Assembly (NCBI GenBank): GCA_900751755.1
Contig: CAADSP010000040.1
Location: 1 to 24,627 of the forward strand
Length of the DNA stretch: 24,627 nt
DNA from: an uncultured Collinsella sp.
GTDB taxonomy: Bacteria; Actinomycetota; Coriobacteriia; Coriobacteriales; Coriobacteriaceae
Direction of reading: 5' to 3'
This document shows, one piece after another, positions 1 through 7,204 of this stretch (its first letter is position 1; every line of letters starts with the position of its first letter). Position numbers and translations under genes: made by a program. The notes beneath the pieces are model-generated. The model worked only from the letters and a program-made list of their open reading frames with translations, did not search any database and was not told the DNA's origin.

Positions 1-347
1 CGGGCCGCGATCTCCTCAACGACTATCTGACGATGGTGAGGGGTGGCGAGTCAACTGACGAGCCCCTGGCCGATATCTGCCCCACCACACATGTTTCGCG
101 TCAGATGCCGCCGACCTTTGTGTGGGGCGTGTCCGATGACAAGACGGCGCCGATCGCGCAGGTCTATCCGTTTGCGCAGCGCATGGCCGAGGAGGGCGTC
201 GCATGCGAGATGCACGTCTTTGACCAGGGCGGCCACGGCCTTTCGCTCGGCAACGCCAACACCGCGGTCGACAACGAGGACAAGCAGGTGGCAGTCCGTC
301 CCTGGATCCGCCTAGCCTTCCGCTTCCTGGAGCGCCACGGGTTTTAG
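1..347 (+). CDS. Alpha/beta hydrolase (esterase-like), C-terminal part
   Basis: The gene enters from the left edge; the first full codon is at position 3 and the stop is TAG at 345-347, leaving about 114 residues. Two catalytic-triad-like motifs of serine alpha/beta hydrolases are visible. One is an Asp in GVSDDKTAP, in the usual place after a WG strand. The other is a His in DQGGHGLSL (His codon at 234-236), about 33 residues later. The nucleophile Ser elbow would lie upstream of the window. The fragment resembles the C-terminal end of the BD-FAE/acetylxylan-esterase or dienelactone-hydrolase-like families, which hydrolyse small esters. The substrate cannot be told from this piece. No signal peptide can be judged. 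The ATG at 33 is internal and not the true start. Confidence 0.75.
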   Translation, partial: GRDLLNDYLTMVRGGESTDEPLADICPTTHVSRQMPPTFVWGVSDDKTAPIAQVYPFAQRMAEEGVACEMHVFDQGGHGLSLGNANTAVDNEDKQVAVRPWIRLAFRFLERHGF

Positions 348-373
348 TTACGGCGTTTTACCAAACGCCGTAA
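348..373 (+). terminator. Hairpin directly after the hydrolase stop codon, possible terminator
   Basis: An 11-bp perfect stem (TTACGGCGTTT at 348-358, AAACGCCGTAA at 363-373) encloses a TACC loop and starts at the base after the stop codon. There is no U-tract on either side, so intrinsic termination is uncertain. It may instead be the first unit of the foldback cluster that follows. Confidence 0.5.
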
Positions 374-396
374 CCACTTGACGCTGCGCCTTTGGT

Positions 397-420
397 TCCG
401 CCGTTCTAACGAACGGCGGA
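397..420. repeat. Short perfect palindrome, 10-bp stem
   Basis: TCCGCCGTTC (397-406) pairs perfectly with GAACGGCGGA (411-420) around a TAAC loop. It lies 23 nt after the previous hairpin and has a related GGCG/CGCC stem and a similar loop, so it may be a degenerate repeat of the same unit. No U-tract follows. Confidence 0.6.
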
Positions 421-434
421 CCGGTCGACGCTGC

Positions 435-533
435 AAGCCCGCCAGAGCGGCAATCTGACGTTCAGTTTCGGCGGCATGACCAGAAGGTCAATGCCGCCTC
501 GCTTCGCGTCACCTTGCTCGCTCTGGCGGGCTT
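435..533. repeat. Nested foldback element upstream of feoAB
   Basis: Outer arms AAGCCCGCCAGAGC (435-448) and its exact reverse complement (520-533) enclose an inner hairpin. The inner arms are GGCGGCATGACC (470-481) and GGTC-A-ATGCCGCC (486-498), with one bulged A and an AGAA loop. The architecture, long outer arms around a separate inner hairpin, is that of the elements at 8485-8707 and 19496-19689, although the core sequence is different. No convincing protein is encoded here. Confidence 0.65.
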
Positions 534-576
534 TCGCTGTCCGCGCCAAAACATCGGCGTTGCCATGGCCCAGATG

Positions 577-630
577 CGGCACTTGGGGACGTTCCTTTTG
601 TGCCGGCACTTGGGGACGGTCCTTGCAACA
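577..630. repeat. Two tandem 27-nt units, REP-like motif
   Basis: The 15-mer CGGCACTTGGGGACG occurs at 577-591 and again at 604-618, a period of 27 nt. It is followed by TTCCTTTTGTGC in the first unit and a diverged GTCCTTGC in the second. The GGGGA(CG)TTCCTTTTG part resembles the right end of the palindromic repeats at 19650-19689 and 21577-21616, so these intergenic repeats may be related. From memory, motifs of this GGGGAC type are common as short dispersed repeats in bacteria. Confidence 0.6.
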
Positions 631-639
631 ATCTGTCGA

Positions 640-669
640 TTGAACATCGTCGTATGTTCGCGCTATCAT
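640..669 (+). promoter_or_regulatory. Probable promoter of feoAB
   Basis: A TTGAAC -35 box (640-645) and a TATCAT -10 box (664-669) are separated by 18 nt. Transcription would start near 676, about 80 nt upstream of the GTG start. The repeated GGTTAGCCA words lie just downstream, where a repressor could block initiation or early elongation. Confidence 0.5.
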
Positions 670-681
670 GCGTGGTTAAAT

Positions 682-707
682 GGTTAGCCATGGCAAACGG
701 TTAGCCA
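682..707 (+). promoter_or_regulatory. Direct repeat GGTTAGCCA, candidate iron-regulator operator
   Basis: GGTTAGCCA occurs at 682-690 and again at 699-707, 17 nt apart, just downstream of the putative -10 box. A third partial word, GGTTAA, precedes it at 674. The GGTTAG word resembles half of the actinobacterial DtxR/IdeR iron box (TTAGGTTAG-type half sites, from memory), and an Fe(II) transporter is a typical target of that family. The arrangement here is direct rather than a clear palindrome, so assignment to DtxR is an inference. A 6-bp hairpin (724-738) sits between this site and the ribosome binding site. Confidence 0.4.
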
Positions 708-756
708 AGATAAACAAAATGCAACGCCCTGTGGGCGTCGGGGGAGGAACACGGAC

Positions 757-3117
757 GTGAGGCTCGATACACTCGAGATCGGAAAGGACGCCGTCGTCGC
801 ATCGGTGACATCGGACGACCAGGCACTCCGACAGCATATTTTGGACATGGGTCTGACGCCGGGCACCGAAGTCACCATGATGAAGTACGCCCCCATGGGC
901 GACCCGCTCGAGATTCGCCTGCGTGGCTACGAGTTGACGTTGCGCAAGGACGATGCCGCCCGCATCGAGCTCGTGGGTATTCACGACACCGATACGGGTC
1001 CGCGCGCTAACGCCGCAATCGGCACGACGGAGCATCCGGCCTTGGGCGAGGGGACGTATTCGCCCCGTGCCGCGAAGACGGCCGTGCCCGAGGGTGCGCC
1101 GCTGCATTTTGCCCTCGCCGGCAACCAAAACTGCGGCAAGACCACGCTGTTCAACCAACTGACGGGCTCCAACCAGCATGTCGGTAACTTTCCCGGTGTG
1201 ACGGTCGACCGCAAAGATGGCACCATCCGCAACCACCCCGAGGCAAGCGTTACCGACCTGCCCGGTATTTATTCGTTGTCGCCGTATACGGGCGAAGAGA
1301 TCGTAAGCCGCCAGTTTATCCTGGATGAGCATCCCGACGCCATCATCGACATCATCGACGCTACCAACATCGAGCGCAATCTGTACCTGACGCTGCAGCT
1401 TATGGAGCTCGATCGCCCCATGGTCATCGCGCTCAACATGATGGACGAGGTGACGGCCAACGGCGGCGCCGTCGACGTCAACCTGCTCGAGAGTCTGTTG
1501 GGCGTGCCCGTTGTCCCCATTAGCGCTGCCCGCAACGAGGGTATCGGCGAGCTGGTGGATCACGCCTTGCACGTGGCGCGGTTCCGTGAGCGCCCCGGTC
1601 GCCTGGACTTCTGCGCACCCGATGGCTCGGACGGCGGTGCGCTGCATCGTTGCATCCACGGCATTGCCAACCTTATCGAGGACCATGCCGCGACGGCGCA
1701 TATCCCGGTGCGTTTTGCGGCAACCAAACTGGTTGAGGGCGACGAGCTGGTAACCGAGGCGCTTCACCTGGATCGCAACGAGCTCGACGCCATCGAGCAC
1801 ATCATTACCCAGATGGAGGGCGAGGCCGGCACCGACCGTCTATCTGCGCTGGCCGACATGCGCTTTAGCTTTATCGGCGACGTGTGCGGGCGCTGCGTCG
1901 TCAAGCCGCACGAGAGCCGCGAGCACGTGCGCTCCGTCAAGATCGACCGCATCCTGACGGGTCGTTACACAGCCATTCCGGCGTTCCTGGTGATCATGGG
2001 CCTCGTCTTTTGGCTGACGTTTGGCGTGATCGGCGCGGCGTTGCAGGGACTTATGGAGGATGGTATCGCTGCCATCATCGCCTCGGCCGATGCGGGCCTC
2101 AAGGCGTTCGGAACCAACGACGTGGTGCGCTCGCTGGCTGTCGACGGCGTGCTTACGGGTGTGGGCAGCGTGCTGACCTTCCTGCCGATTATCGTCGTGC
2201 TCTTCTTGTTCCTCTCCATTCTGGAAGACTCCGGCTACATGGCGCGCGTGGCTTTTGTCATGGATAAAGTGCTGCGTCGCTTTGGCCTGTCGGGCCGCAG
2301 CTTTGTGCCCATGCTCGTCGGTTTTGGCTGCACCGTGCCGGCTATCATGTCGACCCGTACGCTCCCATCCGAGCACGACCGCAAGATGACGGTCATGCTC
2401 ACGCCGTTTATGAGCTGCTCGGCCAAGCTGCCGGTTTACGGCTTGCTGTGCGGAGCATTCTTCCCGCAGGCGACGGTCCCCGCCATGGTCTCGCTCTATC
2501 TGATCGGCATCGTAGTCGGCTGCATTGCCGCCCTGGTGCTCAACCGCACGGCATTTAAGGGCGACCCGGTGCCGTTTATCATGGAGCTCCCTAATTACCG
2601 CCTGCCGAGCGTCAAGACGACGGTGATGCTGGCATGGGATAAGGCCAAGGACTTTATTACCAAGGCCTTTACCATCATCTTTGCCGCCACGGTGGTCATC
2701 TGGTTCCTGCAGACGTTCGACATCCGCTTTAACGTGGTTGCCGACCAGTCGCAAAGCCTACTCGCGGGCCTGGGCAGCATCATCGCGCCGGTGCTGGCGC
2801 CGCTCGGCTTTGGCGACTGGCGTGCATCGACGGCGCTCGTCACCGGACTTATTGCCAAGGAGAGCGTCATCTCGACCCTCACGGTGCTTTTGGGCACAAC
2901 CTCGCCCGCGGCGCTGTCGACCATGTTTTCGCCGTTTACCGCTTACGTGTTCCTGGTCTTTACGCTGCTGTACCCGCCTTGCGTGGCGGCAATCGGCGCC
3001 GTCAAGAGCGAGTTGAGCGCGCGCTATGCCGTAGCGGTGTTCGCGTTCCAAGTGGCTGTCGCCTGGATCGTGGCGTTTGTCGTGCATTCGGCGGGCATAT
3101 TGCTGGGGCTGGCTTAG
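757..3117 (+). CDS. feoB: Ferrous iron transporter, FeoA-FeoB fusion
   Basis: Inner-membrane Fe(II) uptake protein of 786 residues. Residues 1 to about 75 form a FeoA-type SH3-like domain (HILDMGLTPGTEV, then a strand ending in ARIELVGI). A linker of about 35 residues leads to the FeoB G domain. G1 is GNQNCGKTT (122-130), G3 is DLPG from D167, and G4 is NMMD (227-230). The membrane part from about residue 405 carries the FeoB gate signatures GFGCTVPA (from about 522) and PFMSCSAKLPVY (550-561), with Cys525 and Cys554. FeoA is usually a separate protein, and covalent FeoAB fusions are a known minority arrangement. The start is GTG with a strong GGGGGAGGA box at 740-748. An upstream promoter and a possible iron-regulator repeat support iron control. 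No separate feoC is seen downstream, and a hairpin follows the stop. Confidence 0.95.
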   Translation: MRLDTLEIGKDAVVASVTSDDQALRQHILDMGLTPGTEVTMMKYAPMGDPLEIRLRGYELTLRKDDAARIELVGIHDTDTGPRANAAIGTTEHPALGEGTYSPRAAKTAVPEGAPLHFALAGNQNCGKTTLFNQLTGSNQHVGNFPGVTVDRKDGTIRNHPEASVTDLPGIYSLSPYTGEEIVSRQFILDEHPDAIIDIIDATNIERNLYLTLQLMELDRPMVIALNMMDEVTANGGAVDVNLLESLLGVPVVPISAARNEGIGELVDHALHVARFRERPGRLDFCAPDGSDGGALHRCIHGIANLIEDHAATAHIPVRFAATKLVEGDELVTEALHLDRNELDAIEHIITQMEGEAGTDRLSALADMRFSFIGDVCGRCVVKPHESREHVRSVKIDRILTGRYTAIPAFLVIMGLVFWLTFGVIGAALQGLMEDGIAAIIASADAGLKAFGTNDVVRSLAVDGVLTGVGSVLTFLPIIVVLFLFLSILEDSGYMARVAFVMDKVLRRFGLSGRSFVPMLVGFGCTVPAIMSTRTLPSEHDRKMTVMLTPFMSCSAKLPVYGLLCGAFFPQATVPAMVSLYLIGIVVGCIAALVLNRTAFKGDPVPFIMELPNYRLPSVKTTVMLAWDKAKDFITKAFTIIFAATVVIWFLQTFDIRFNVVADQSQSLLAGLGSIIAPVLAPLGFGDWRASTALVTGLIAKESVISTLTVLLGTTSPAALSTMFSPFTAYVFLVFTLLYPPCVAAIGAVKSELSARYAVAVFAFQVAVAWIVAFVVHSAGILLGLA

Positions 3118-3159
3118 TTATTTATTGACGGCGCAACCTCTGTGTATCGAATTGTTTTC

Positions 3160-3192
3160 GGCCCCGCATCTGTTGCTGACAGATGCGGGGCC
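3160..3192 (+). terminator. Strong hairpin after feoAB, probable terminator
   Basis: A 14-bp perfect stem (GGCCCCGCATCTGT at 3160-3173 with its complement at 3179-3192) has a TGCTG loop. Only a weak T-containing tail follows, because the next bases already belong to the promoter of the downstream exporter gene. Confidence 0.75.
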
Positions 3193-3205
3193 GTTGCTAT
3201 ATAAT
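3176..3205 (+). promoter_or_regulatory. Probable promoter of the MFS exporter gene
   Basis: CTGACA (3176-3181) and a consensus TATAAT (3200-3205) are 18 nt apart. The -35 box and most of the spacer lie inside the loop and 3' arm of the upstream terminator hairpin, so terminator and promoter share the same bases. Transcription would start near 3212, giving a leader of about 27 nt. Confidence 0.65.
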
Positions 3206-3238
3206 CGCCTCCGCTCAAAATGATTGGAGACGTTATAT

Positions 3239-4435
3239 ATGAGTCAGGCAAGGCAAGACGGCATCACGCTCAGGCAGTGGCTCCCGCTCGTCGGGCTCAC
3301 CTGCTGTGCGTTCGTGTTCAACACGTCGGAGTTTATGCCCATCGGCCTTTTGACTGATATCGCCGCGTCGTTCTCGCTCACCGAGGCCCAGGCGGGCATC
3401 ATGATCTCGGTCTACGCCTGGGGCGTCATGCTGTTGTCGTTACCACTCATGGTGTTTGCCTCGCGTTTCGAGTTTAAGCGGATGCTGCTGGGCGTGCTGG
3501 CCGTGTTCTCGCTCGGTCAGTTCCTGTCCGCTGTGGCGCCGACCTATCCCATCCTGGTCTGCGCGCGCCTGGTGGTCGCTTGCGCACATGCCGTGTTCTG
3601 GTCAGTCGCCTCGATTATGGCCTCGCGCCTGGTCGACACTCGCCACGGCGCGCTCGCCATCAGCATGATCGCCACGGGCTCTTCCATCGCACAGATCTTC
3701 GGCCTTCCTCTCGGTCGCGCCATTGGCTTGGCCGTGGGCTGGCGCATGACGTTTGCCGTGGTCGGGGGCCTCTCAGCCATCGCGGCCGTCTACCAGGCAG
3801 CGGTGTTCCCGGCCATGCCGGCGGGTGAGCGCTTTACCGTCAAACAGCTGCCCGAGCTGCTCAAGAACCCGCTCCTCATCGCGCTCTACGCGGTCACAGT
3901 CTTTATGGCGACCGGCTATTACGCAAGCTACAGCTATATCGAGCCCTTCCTGGCGCAGGTCGCGCACGTCGATGCGGGCGCCATTACCATGACGCTGACG
4001 GCGTTTGGCTGCTCTGGTTTGCTCGGAAGCTGGCTGTTTGGCCGCCTGTTCGATGGGCATCGCTTTCCGTTCTTGGCTATCACGCTCTCTGGCGTGCCGG
4101 TGGCTCTGCTGCTTATGGGTTCGGCCGCATCGTCGCTCGCGGCAGTGCTTGCCGTCTGCGCGCTGTGGGGCTGCTGCGCCACGGCCTTCAATGTGGCGTT
4201 CCAGGCCGAGCTCATCAAGCACACGCCGGCGGATTCGTCGGCTGTCGCCATGTCGATCTTCTCGGGCCTGTTCAATCTGGGTATCGGCACGGGTACCGCG
4301 ATCGGCGGCGCCGTGGTTTCGGGCCCCGGTATCGCCTGGATCGGCTTCGCGGGCGGGGTGATTGCCGTCGTGGGCGTCATCCTCGCCATCACGGTGATGT
4401 TCCCAGCCATCCGCCGCGCCAAGCCCGTCGCCTAG
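3239..4435 (+). CDS. MFS transporter, SotB/AraJ-like exporter
   Basis: Major facilitator superfamily protein of 398 residues, the usual length for a 12-helix transporter. The first helix carries the motif FNTSEFMPIGLLTDIA, characteristic of the sugar-efflux (SotB) and AraJ-like drug:H+ antiporter branch. Loop 2-3 has a degenerate motif A (ASRFEFKRMLLG). Helices alternate through the sequence, with a longer cytoplasmic loop near the middle (AGERFTVKQLPELLKN). The function is probably proton-driven export of a sugar or small drug; the substrate is unknown. I chose ATG 3239 because TGGAGA (3225-3230) lies 8 nt upstream; an in-frame TTG at 3224 would overlap that site. The gene is a single transcription unit with its own promoter and is followed by a very long inverted repeat. 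Confidence 0.85.
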   Translation: MSQARQDGITLRQWLPLVGLTCCAFVFNTSEFMPIGLLTDIAASFSLTEAQAGIMISVYAWGVMLLSLPLMVFASRFEFKRMLLGVLAVFSLGQFLSAVAPTYPILVCARLVVACAHAVFWSVASIMASRLVDTRHGALAISMIATGSSIAQIFGLPLGRAIGLAVGWRMTFAVVGGLSAIAAVYQAAVFPAMPAGERFTVKQLPELLKNPLLIALYAVTVFMATGYYASYSYIEPFLAQVAHVDAGAITMTLTAFGCSGLLGSWLFGRLFDGHRFPFLAITLSGVPVALLLMGSAASSLAAVLAVCALWGCCATAFNVAFQAELIKHTPADSSAVAMSIFSGLFNLGIGTGTAIGGAVVSGPGIAWIGFAGGVIAVVGVILAITVMFPAIRRAKPVA

Positions 4436-4452
4436 CCACATCCTCCTCATCA

Positions 4453-4517
4453 GTTGCGGTGGAATAGTTCCTGTTTAAGGCCTCTGAAGGCCCAAGCAGG
4501 AACTATTCCACCGCAAC
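4453..4517. terminator. 21-bp perfect inverted repeat, terminator or dispersed repeat
   Basis: GTTGCGGTGGAATAGTTCCTG-type arms of 21 bp lie at 4453-4473 and 4497-4517 and are perfectly complementary. The 23-nt loop contains a second hairpin (GGCCT 4479-4483, AGGCC 4488-4492). A short TTATTTT follows. It could end transcription of the exporter gene. However, the arms are much longer than an ordinary terminator stem and the inner hairpin is separate, which resembles the other foldback elements in this window. Confidence 0.7.
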
Positions 4518-4590
4518 TTATTTTGGGGAAGAGGATACAAGCTGGGCATACAATGGGTGGCGTTGCGTGAAGGATTTCCGGGAGGCTGTT

Positions 4591-5967
4591 ATGTGGGCAT
4601 ACGAGACGACGTTCTATCAAATCTATCCGCTGGGCTTTTGCGGGGCTCCGCGCGAAAACGCTGCACCCGTTGCCGAGGATGAGCTCGCCCAGGCTGCCAA
4701 CGCCGTGCCCAATCCCGATGCTCCTATCATGAAAATCGCCCAATGGGCCGACTACCTGCAGGAACTCGGCGTTGGCGCCGTGCTCATCAACCCACCGCTC
4801 GAGTCCGATAGCCACGGCTACGATACGCGCAGCCTGCGTCATATCGACCGTCGCCTGGGTGGGGATGCCGACTTTGCCGCCGTGTGCGATACACTGCATG
4901 CCCACGGCATCCGCGTGGTACTCGATGCGGTCTTCAACCATGTGGGCCGTGGCTTTTGGGCCTTTCGCGATGTGCAGGAGCGCAAGTGGGACTCGCCCTA
5001 CAAGGACTGGTTCCACATTAGCTTTGACGGCGACTCCTGCTATGGCGACGGCTTTTGGTACGAGGGCTGGGAAGGCCATTTTGAGCTTGTGAAACTCAAC
5101 CTGCAAAATCCCGCCGTGGTCGATTACCTGCTCGAGTCCGTGCGCCGCTGGGCCGAGGTCTTTGGCGTCGACGGGTTGCGTCTGGACGTCGCCTATATGC
5201 TCGACCGCGACTTCATGCGTCGCCTGCACGCCTTTACCCGTGAGCTCAAGCCCGACTTCGTGCTGATCGGTGAGACGCTCCACGGCGACTACAACCAGAT
5301 CGTCAACGACGAGATGCTCGACTCCTGCACCAACTACGAGTGTTACAAGGGCCTGTACTCCAGCTTTAACTCGGTCAACATGTTCGAGATTGCCCATTCG
5401 TTGCATCGTCAGTTTGGCGGCGACCCGTGGTGCATCTACCGCGGCAAACACCTGCTGTCGTTTGTCGACAACCACGACGTGCCACGCTTGGCGAGCATCC
5501 TCACTGACAAGTCCTGCCTGCGCCCCGCCTATGGCATGCTGTTTGGCATGCCGGGCATCCCGTGCGTCTACTACGGCAGCGAGTGGGGAATTGCTGGCGA
5601 AAAGGGCGGCCCCGATGGCGACTGGGCGCTGCGACCTGCGCTCGATGAGCCTGCGCCCAACGAGCTGACGGCTTTCATCAAGCAGCTCACGCACCTGCGC
5701 TCGGCCGACGACGCGGCGGCCCGTGCTCTCAACTACGGTGCCTATCGCAACGTGGTGATCCAGAACAAGCAGCTGCTGTTCGAGCGCGCCTGCGACGACG
5801 CGACGGTGCTTGTGGCGGGCAATGCCGGGAACGAGCCCTATACCTTTGGAGCCGGCGAACTCAACGGCTCCTTCGTCGACCTACTTGCCGACGATGCTCC
5901 CACGGTCGAGCTGACGGGTACCCTTGAGCTTGCACCCTACGAGGTGCGCTATCTGCTGAGGGCCTAG
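4591..5967 (+). CDS. GH13 alpha-amylase-family glycosidase
   Basis: Cytoplasmic (no signal peptide) glycoside hydrolase family 13 enzyme of 458 residues. All four conserved GH13 regions are present. Region I is DAVFNH; region II is GLRLDVAY with the nucleophile Asp199; region III is IGET with the acid/base Glu228; region IV is FVDNHD with Asp296. The N-terminus FYQIYPLGF is typical of the maltodextrin glucosidase/neopullulanase-like part of the family, and an ordinary beta-sandwich C-domain ends the protein. It probably cleaves alpha-1,4 (or alpha-1,6) glucosidic bonds in imported oligosaccharides; the exact specificity is not decidable. ATG 4591 is preferred because GGGAGG lies at 4580-4585; a GTG at 4567 would add 8 residues without a good ribosome site. 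A weak TACAAT -10 box lies at 4549-4554. The stop is 3 nt from the next gene. Confidence 0.9.
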   Translation: MWAYETTFYQIYPLGFCGAPRENAAPVAEDELAQAANAVPNPDAPIMKIAQWADYLQELGVGAVLINPPLESDSHGYDTRSLRHIDRRLGGDADFAAVCDTLHAHGIRVVLDAVFNHVGRGFWAFRDVQERKWDSPYKDWFHISFDGDSCYGDGFWYEGWEGHFELVKLNLQNPAVVDYLLESVRRWAEVFGVDGLRLDVAYMLDRDFMRRLHAFTRELKPDFVLIGETLHGDYNQIVNDEMLDSCTNYECYKGLYSSFNSVNMFEIAHSLHRQFGGDPWCIYRGKHLLSFVDNHDVPRLASILTDKSCLRPAYGMLFGMPGIPCVYYGSEWGIAGEKGGPDGDWALRPALDEPAPNELTAFIKQLTHLRSADDAAARALNYGAYRNVVIQNKQLLFERACDDATVLVAGNAGNEPYTFGAGELNGSFVDLLADDAPTVELTGTLELAPYEVRYLLRA

Positions 5968-5970
5968 CTC

Positions 5971-6534
5971 GTGGCCGCGCCGGACGAGGGCTATCAACAT
6001 ATTGAGCATGGGTTTGAGCCCGTGTTCGACCGGCGCTCGCGCGTTTTGGTGCTGGGGTCGTTTCCCTCGGTGCTTTCGCGCGCCAATGATTTTTATTACG
6101 GAAACCCCCAGAACCGCTTTTGGCGTGTGATGGCCGCGTGCCTCGGTGTGCCCGTGCCGCCCAACGAGGGCGACCCTTTGGCGGACAGCGAGCCCGCGAC
6201 ACTCGATGCCTCCATTGCCGTCAAGCGGGCCATGCTGCTGAACGGCGGCGTGGCCCTGTGGGATGTGATTGAGAGCTGCGACATTAAGGGCTCGAGTGAC
6301 GCGAGCATTCGCAACGTTGTGCCGGCACATATCGAGCGCATTACCGGCGCAGCTCCCATTGAGCAGGTGATATGCAATGGAGGTACGGCGGGGCGCCTTT
6401 ATAAGCGCTATCTACAGGAGCGGACGGGTCTGTCCGCTGTCGTATTGCCGTCAACTAGTCCCGCCAATGCCGCCTGGCGTCTGGAGCGTCTTGTTGAGCG
6501 TTGGCACGAAGCCGTTGACTGGGCCGTTCTCTAA
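5971..6534 (+). CDS. Hypoxanthine-type DNA glycosylase (UDG superfamily, family 6)
   Basis: Base-excision repair enzyme of 187 residues in the uracil-DNA glycosylase fold. The motif LGSFPSVLSRANDFYYGNPQ near the N-terminus and LPSTSPANA near the C-terminus are the two active-site segments of the deoxyinosine/hypoxanthine glycosylase group (family 6). This family removes hypoxanthine arising from adenine deamination. Its preference for hypoxanthine over uracil is known for the family and not provable here. The start is GTG, 3 nt after the glycosidase stop, with GAGGG (5957-5961) inside that gene's end, so translation is likely coupled; the two functions have no obvious link. The last 80 bp overlap the 3' end of the convergent minus-strand gene. 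A 9-bp hairpin (6562-6583) lies 28 nt past the stop but has no U-tract. Confidence 0.85.
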   Translation: MAAPDEGYQHIEHGFEPVFDRRSRVLVLGSFPSVLSRANDFYYGNPQNRFWRVMAACLGVPVPPNEGDPLADSEPATLDASIAVKRAMLLNGGVALWDVIESCDIKGSSDASIRNVVPAHIERITGAAPIEQVICNGGTAGRLYKRYLQERTGLSAVVLPSTSPANAAWRLERLVERWHEAVDWAVL

Positions 6535-7204
6535 TATAGATATCTGATTGGGCGCGGGCGCCGAGGCGTTTCAGAACGCCTCGCCAGATCGGCGCGGGCA
6601 CGGCTGGCTCGGCGTAAACCATGCCGTCGACGTTGACGTTGACGTTGACGGCATTGCCGCCGCCAAGTCGCTGCGCATGCTCGACGGAGCAGCCCATGCG
6701 AACGGCGCCTACGAGCTTGTCCATCGCTTCGGAAAATGGCCGGCGCAAGAGGCCCATACGCGGGGAGTGGCGAAGCGCCGCAATACCGCTGCCGGCACAG
6801 ACGACAACGCCGCCACACCACAATTGGTCATGGCGCTCACAGGTCTTGTGAAGACGAATGGCGGTCCCGCGCGCCTGCTTAGCGCCCTCTTGTGCGGCTC
6901 GAATCGCGGCATAGACGCGCGTTCCCGTACCGCCAAAGCGTTCAAGCGCCTGCTCGATAGCTGTCAACGTCTCATCGTCAGCCACATCTTCAATGGCCAG
7001 CACGATGCCATCGGCAACGCTGCCGGCATCATCCGCCTCCAAATCGACCGGGTGGGGGAGCGCGGTGCCGGAAAGCTGAGCATAGGCCGCGATGGCATCC
7101 TGCAGGTCCCAGAGCAAAAACTCAAGATCGGCGCTATTGGGAATGCTGATATACGCAATGGTCTGCAACGTTTTTGGTGCATCGCCGCGCGCGATCGTCT
7201 CCAT
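6455..7204 (-). CDS. Uncharacterised protein, possible flavodoxin-like fold
   Basis: A protein of 249 residues that I do not recognise with certainty. It is judged real because the ATG is preceded on the minus strand by an excellent AAAGGAGG box (7211-7218), 6 nt away, and because the + strand here has no comparable start. The pattern ADGIVLAIEDV, then RVYAAIRA, then LWCGGVVVCAGSGIAAL is loosely like NADPH-dependent FMN reductases and other flavodoxin-fold proteins. This is a weak resemblance only. There is no signal peptide or clear membrane segment. A short valine-asparagine repeat (VNVNVNVDG) comes from a hexanucleotide repeat in the DNA. The C-terminal 26 residues are read through the end of the convergent glycosylase gene and are basic and low-complexity (RERPSQRLRANAQ), so this tail may be dispensable. 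The gene is divergent from the aminotransferase. Confidence 0.7.
   Translation of the reverse strand: METIARGDAPKTLQTIAYISIPNSADLEFLLWDLQDAIAAYAQLSGTALPHPVDLEADDAGSVADGIVLAIEDVADDETLTAIEQALERFGGTGTRVYAAIRAAQEGAKQARGTAIRLHKTCERHDQLWCGGVVVCAGSGIAALRHSPRMGLLRRPFSEAMDKLVGAVRMGCSVEHAQRLGGGNAVNVNVNVDGMVYAEPAVPAPIWRGVLKRLGARAQSDIYIRERPSQRLRANAQQDAPDARRHWRD
6625..6650. repeat. Hexanucleotide microsatellite inside a gene
   Basis: The unit CGTTGA occurs three times (6631-6648) after a CGTCGA variant, ending in CG. On the minus strand it encodes alternating Val-Asn. Copy-number change by slippage would add or remove two residues without a frameshift. Confidence 0.8.

Noticed and set aside
676..1800. 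374-codon open frame antisense to feoAB
   Set aside because: feoAB is unmistakable on the other strand; the antisense product shows no domain.
4450..5694. 414-codon open frame antisense to the GH13 glycosidase
   Set aside because: The sense gene has all GH13 catalytic residues; the antisense frame is a shadow.
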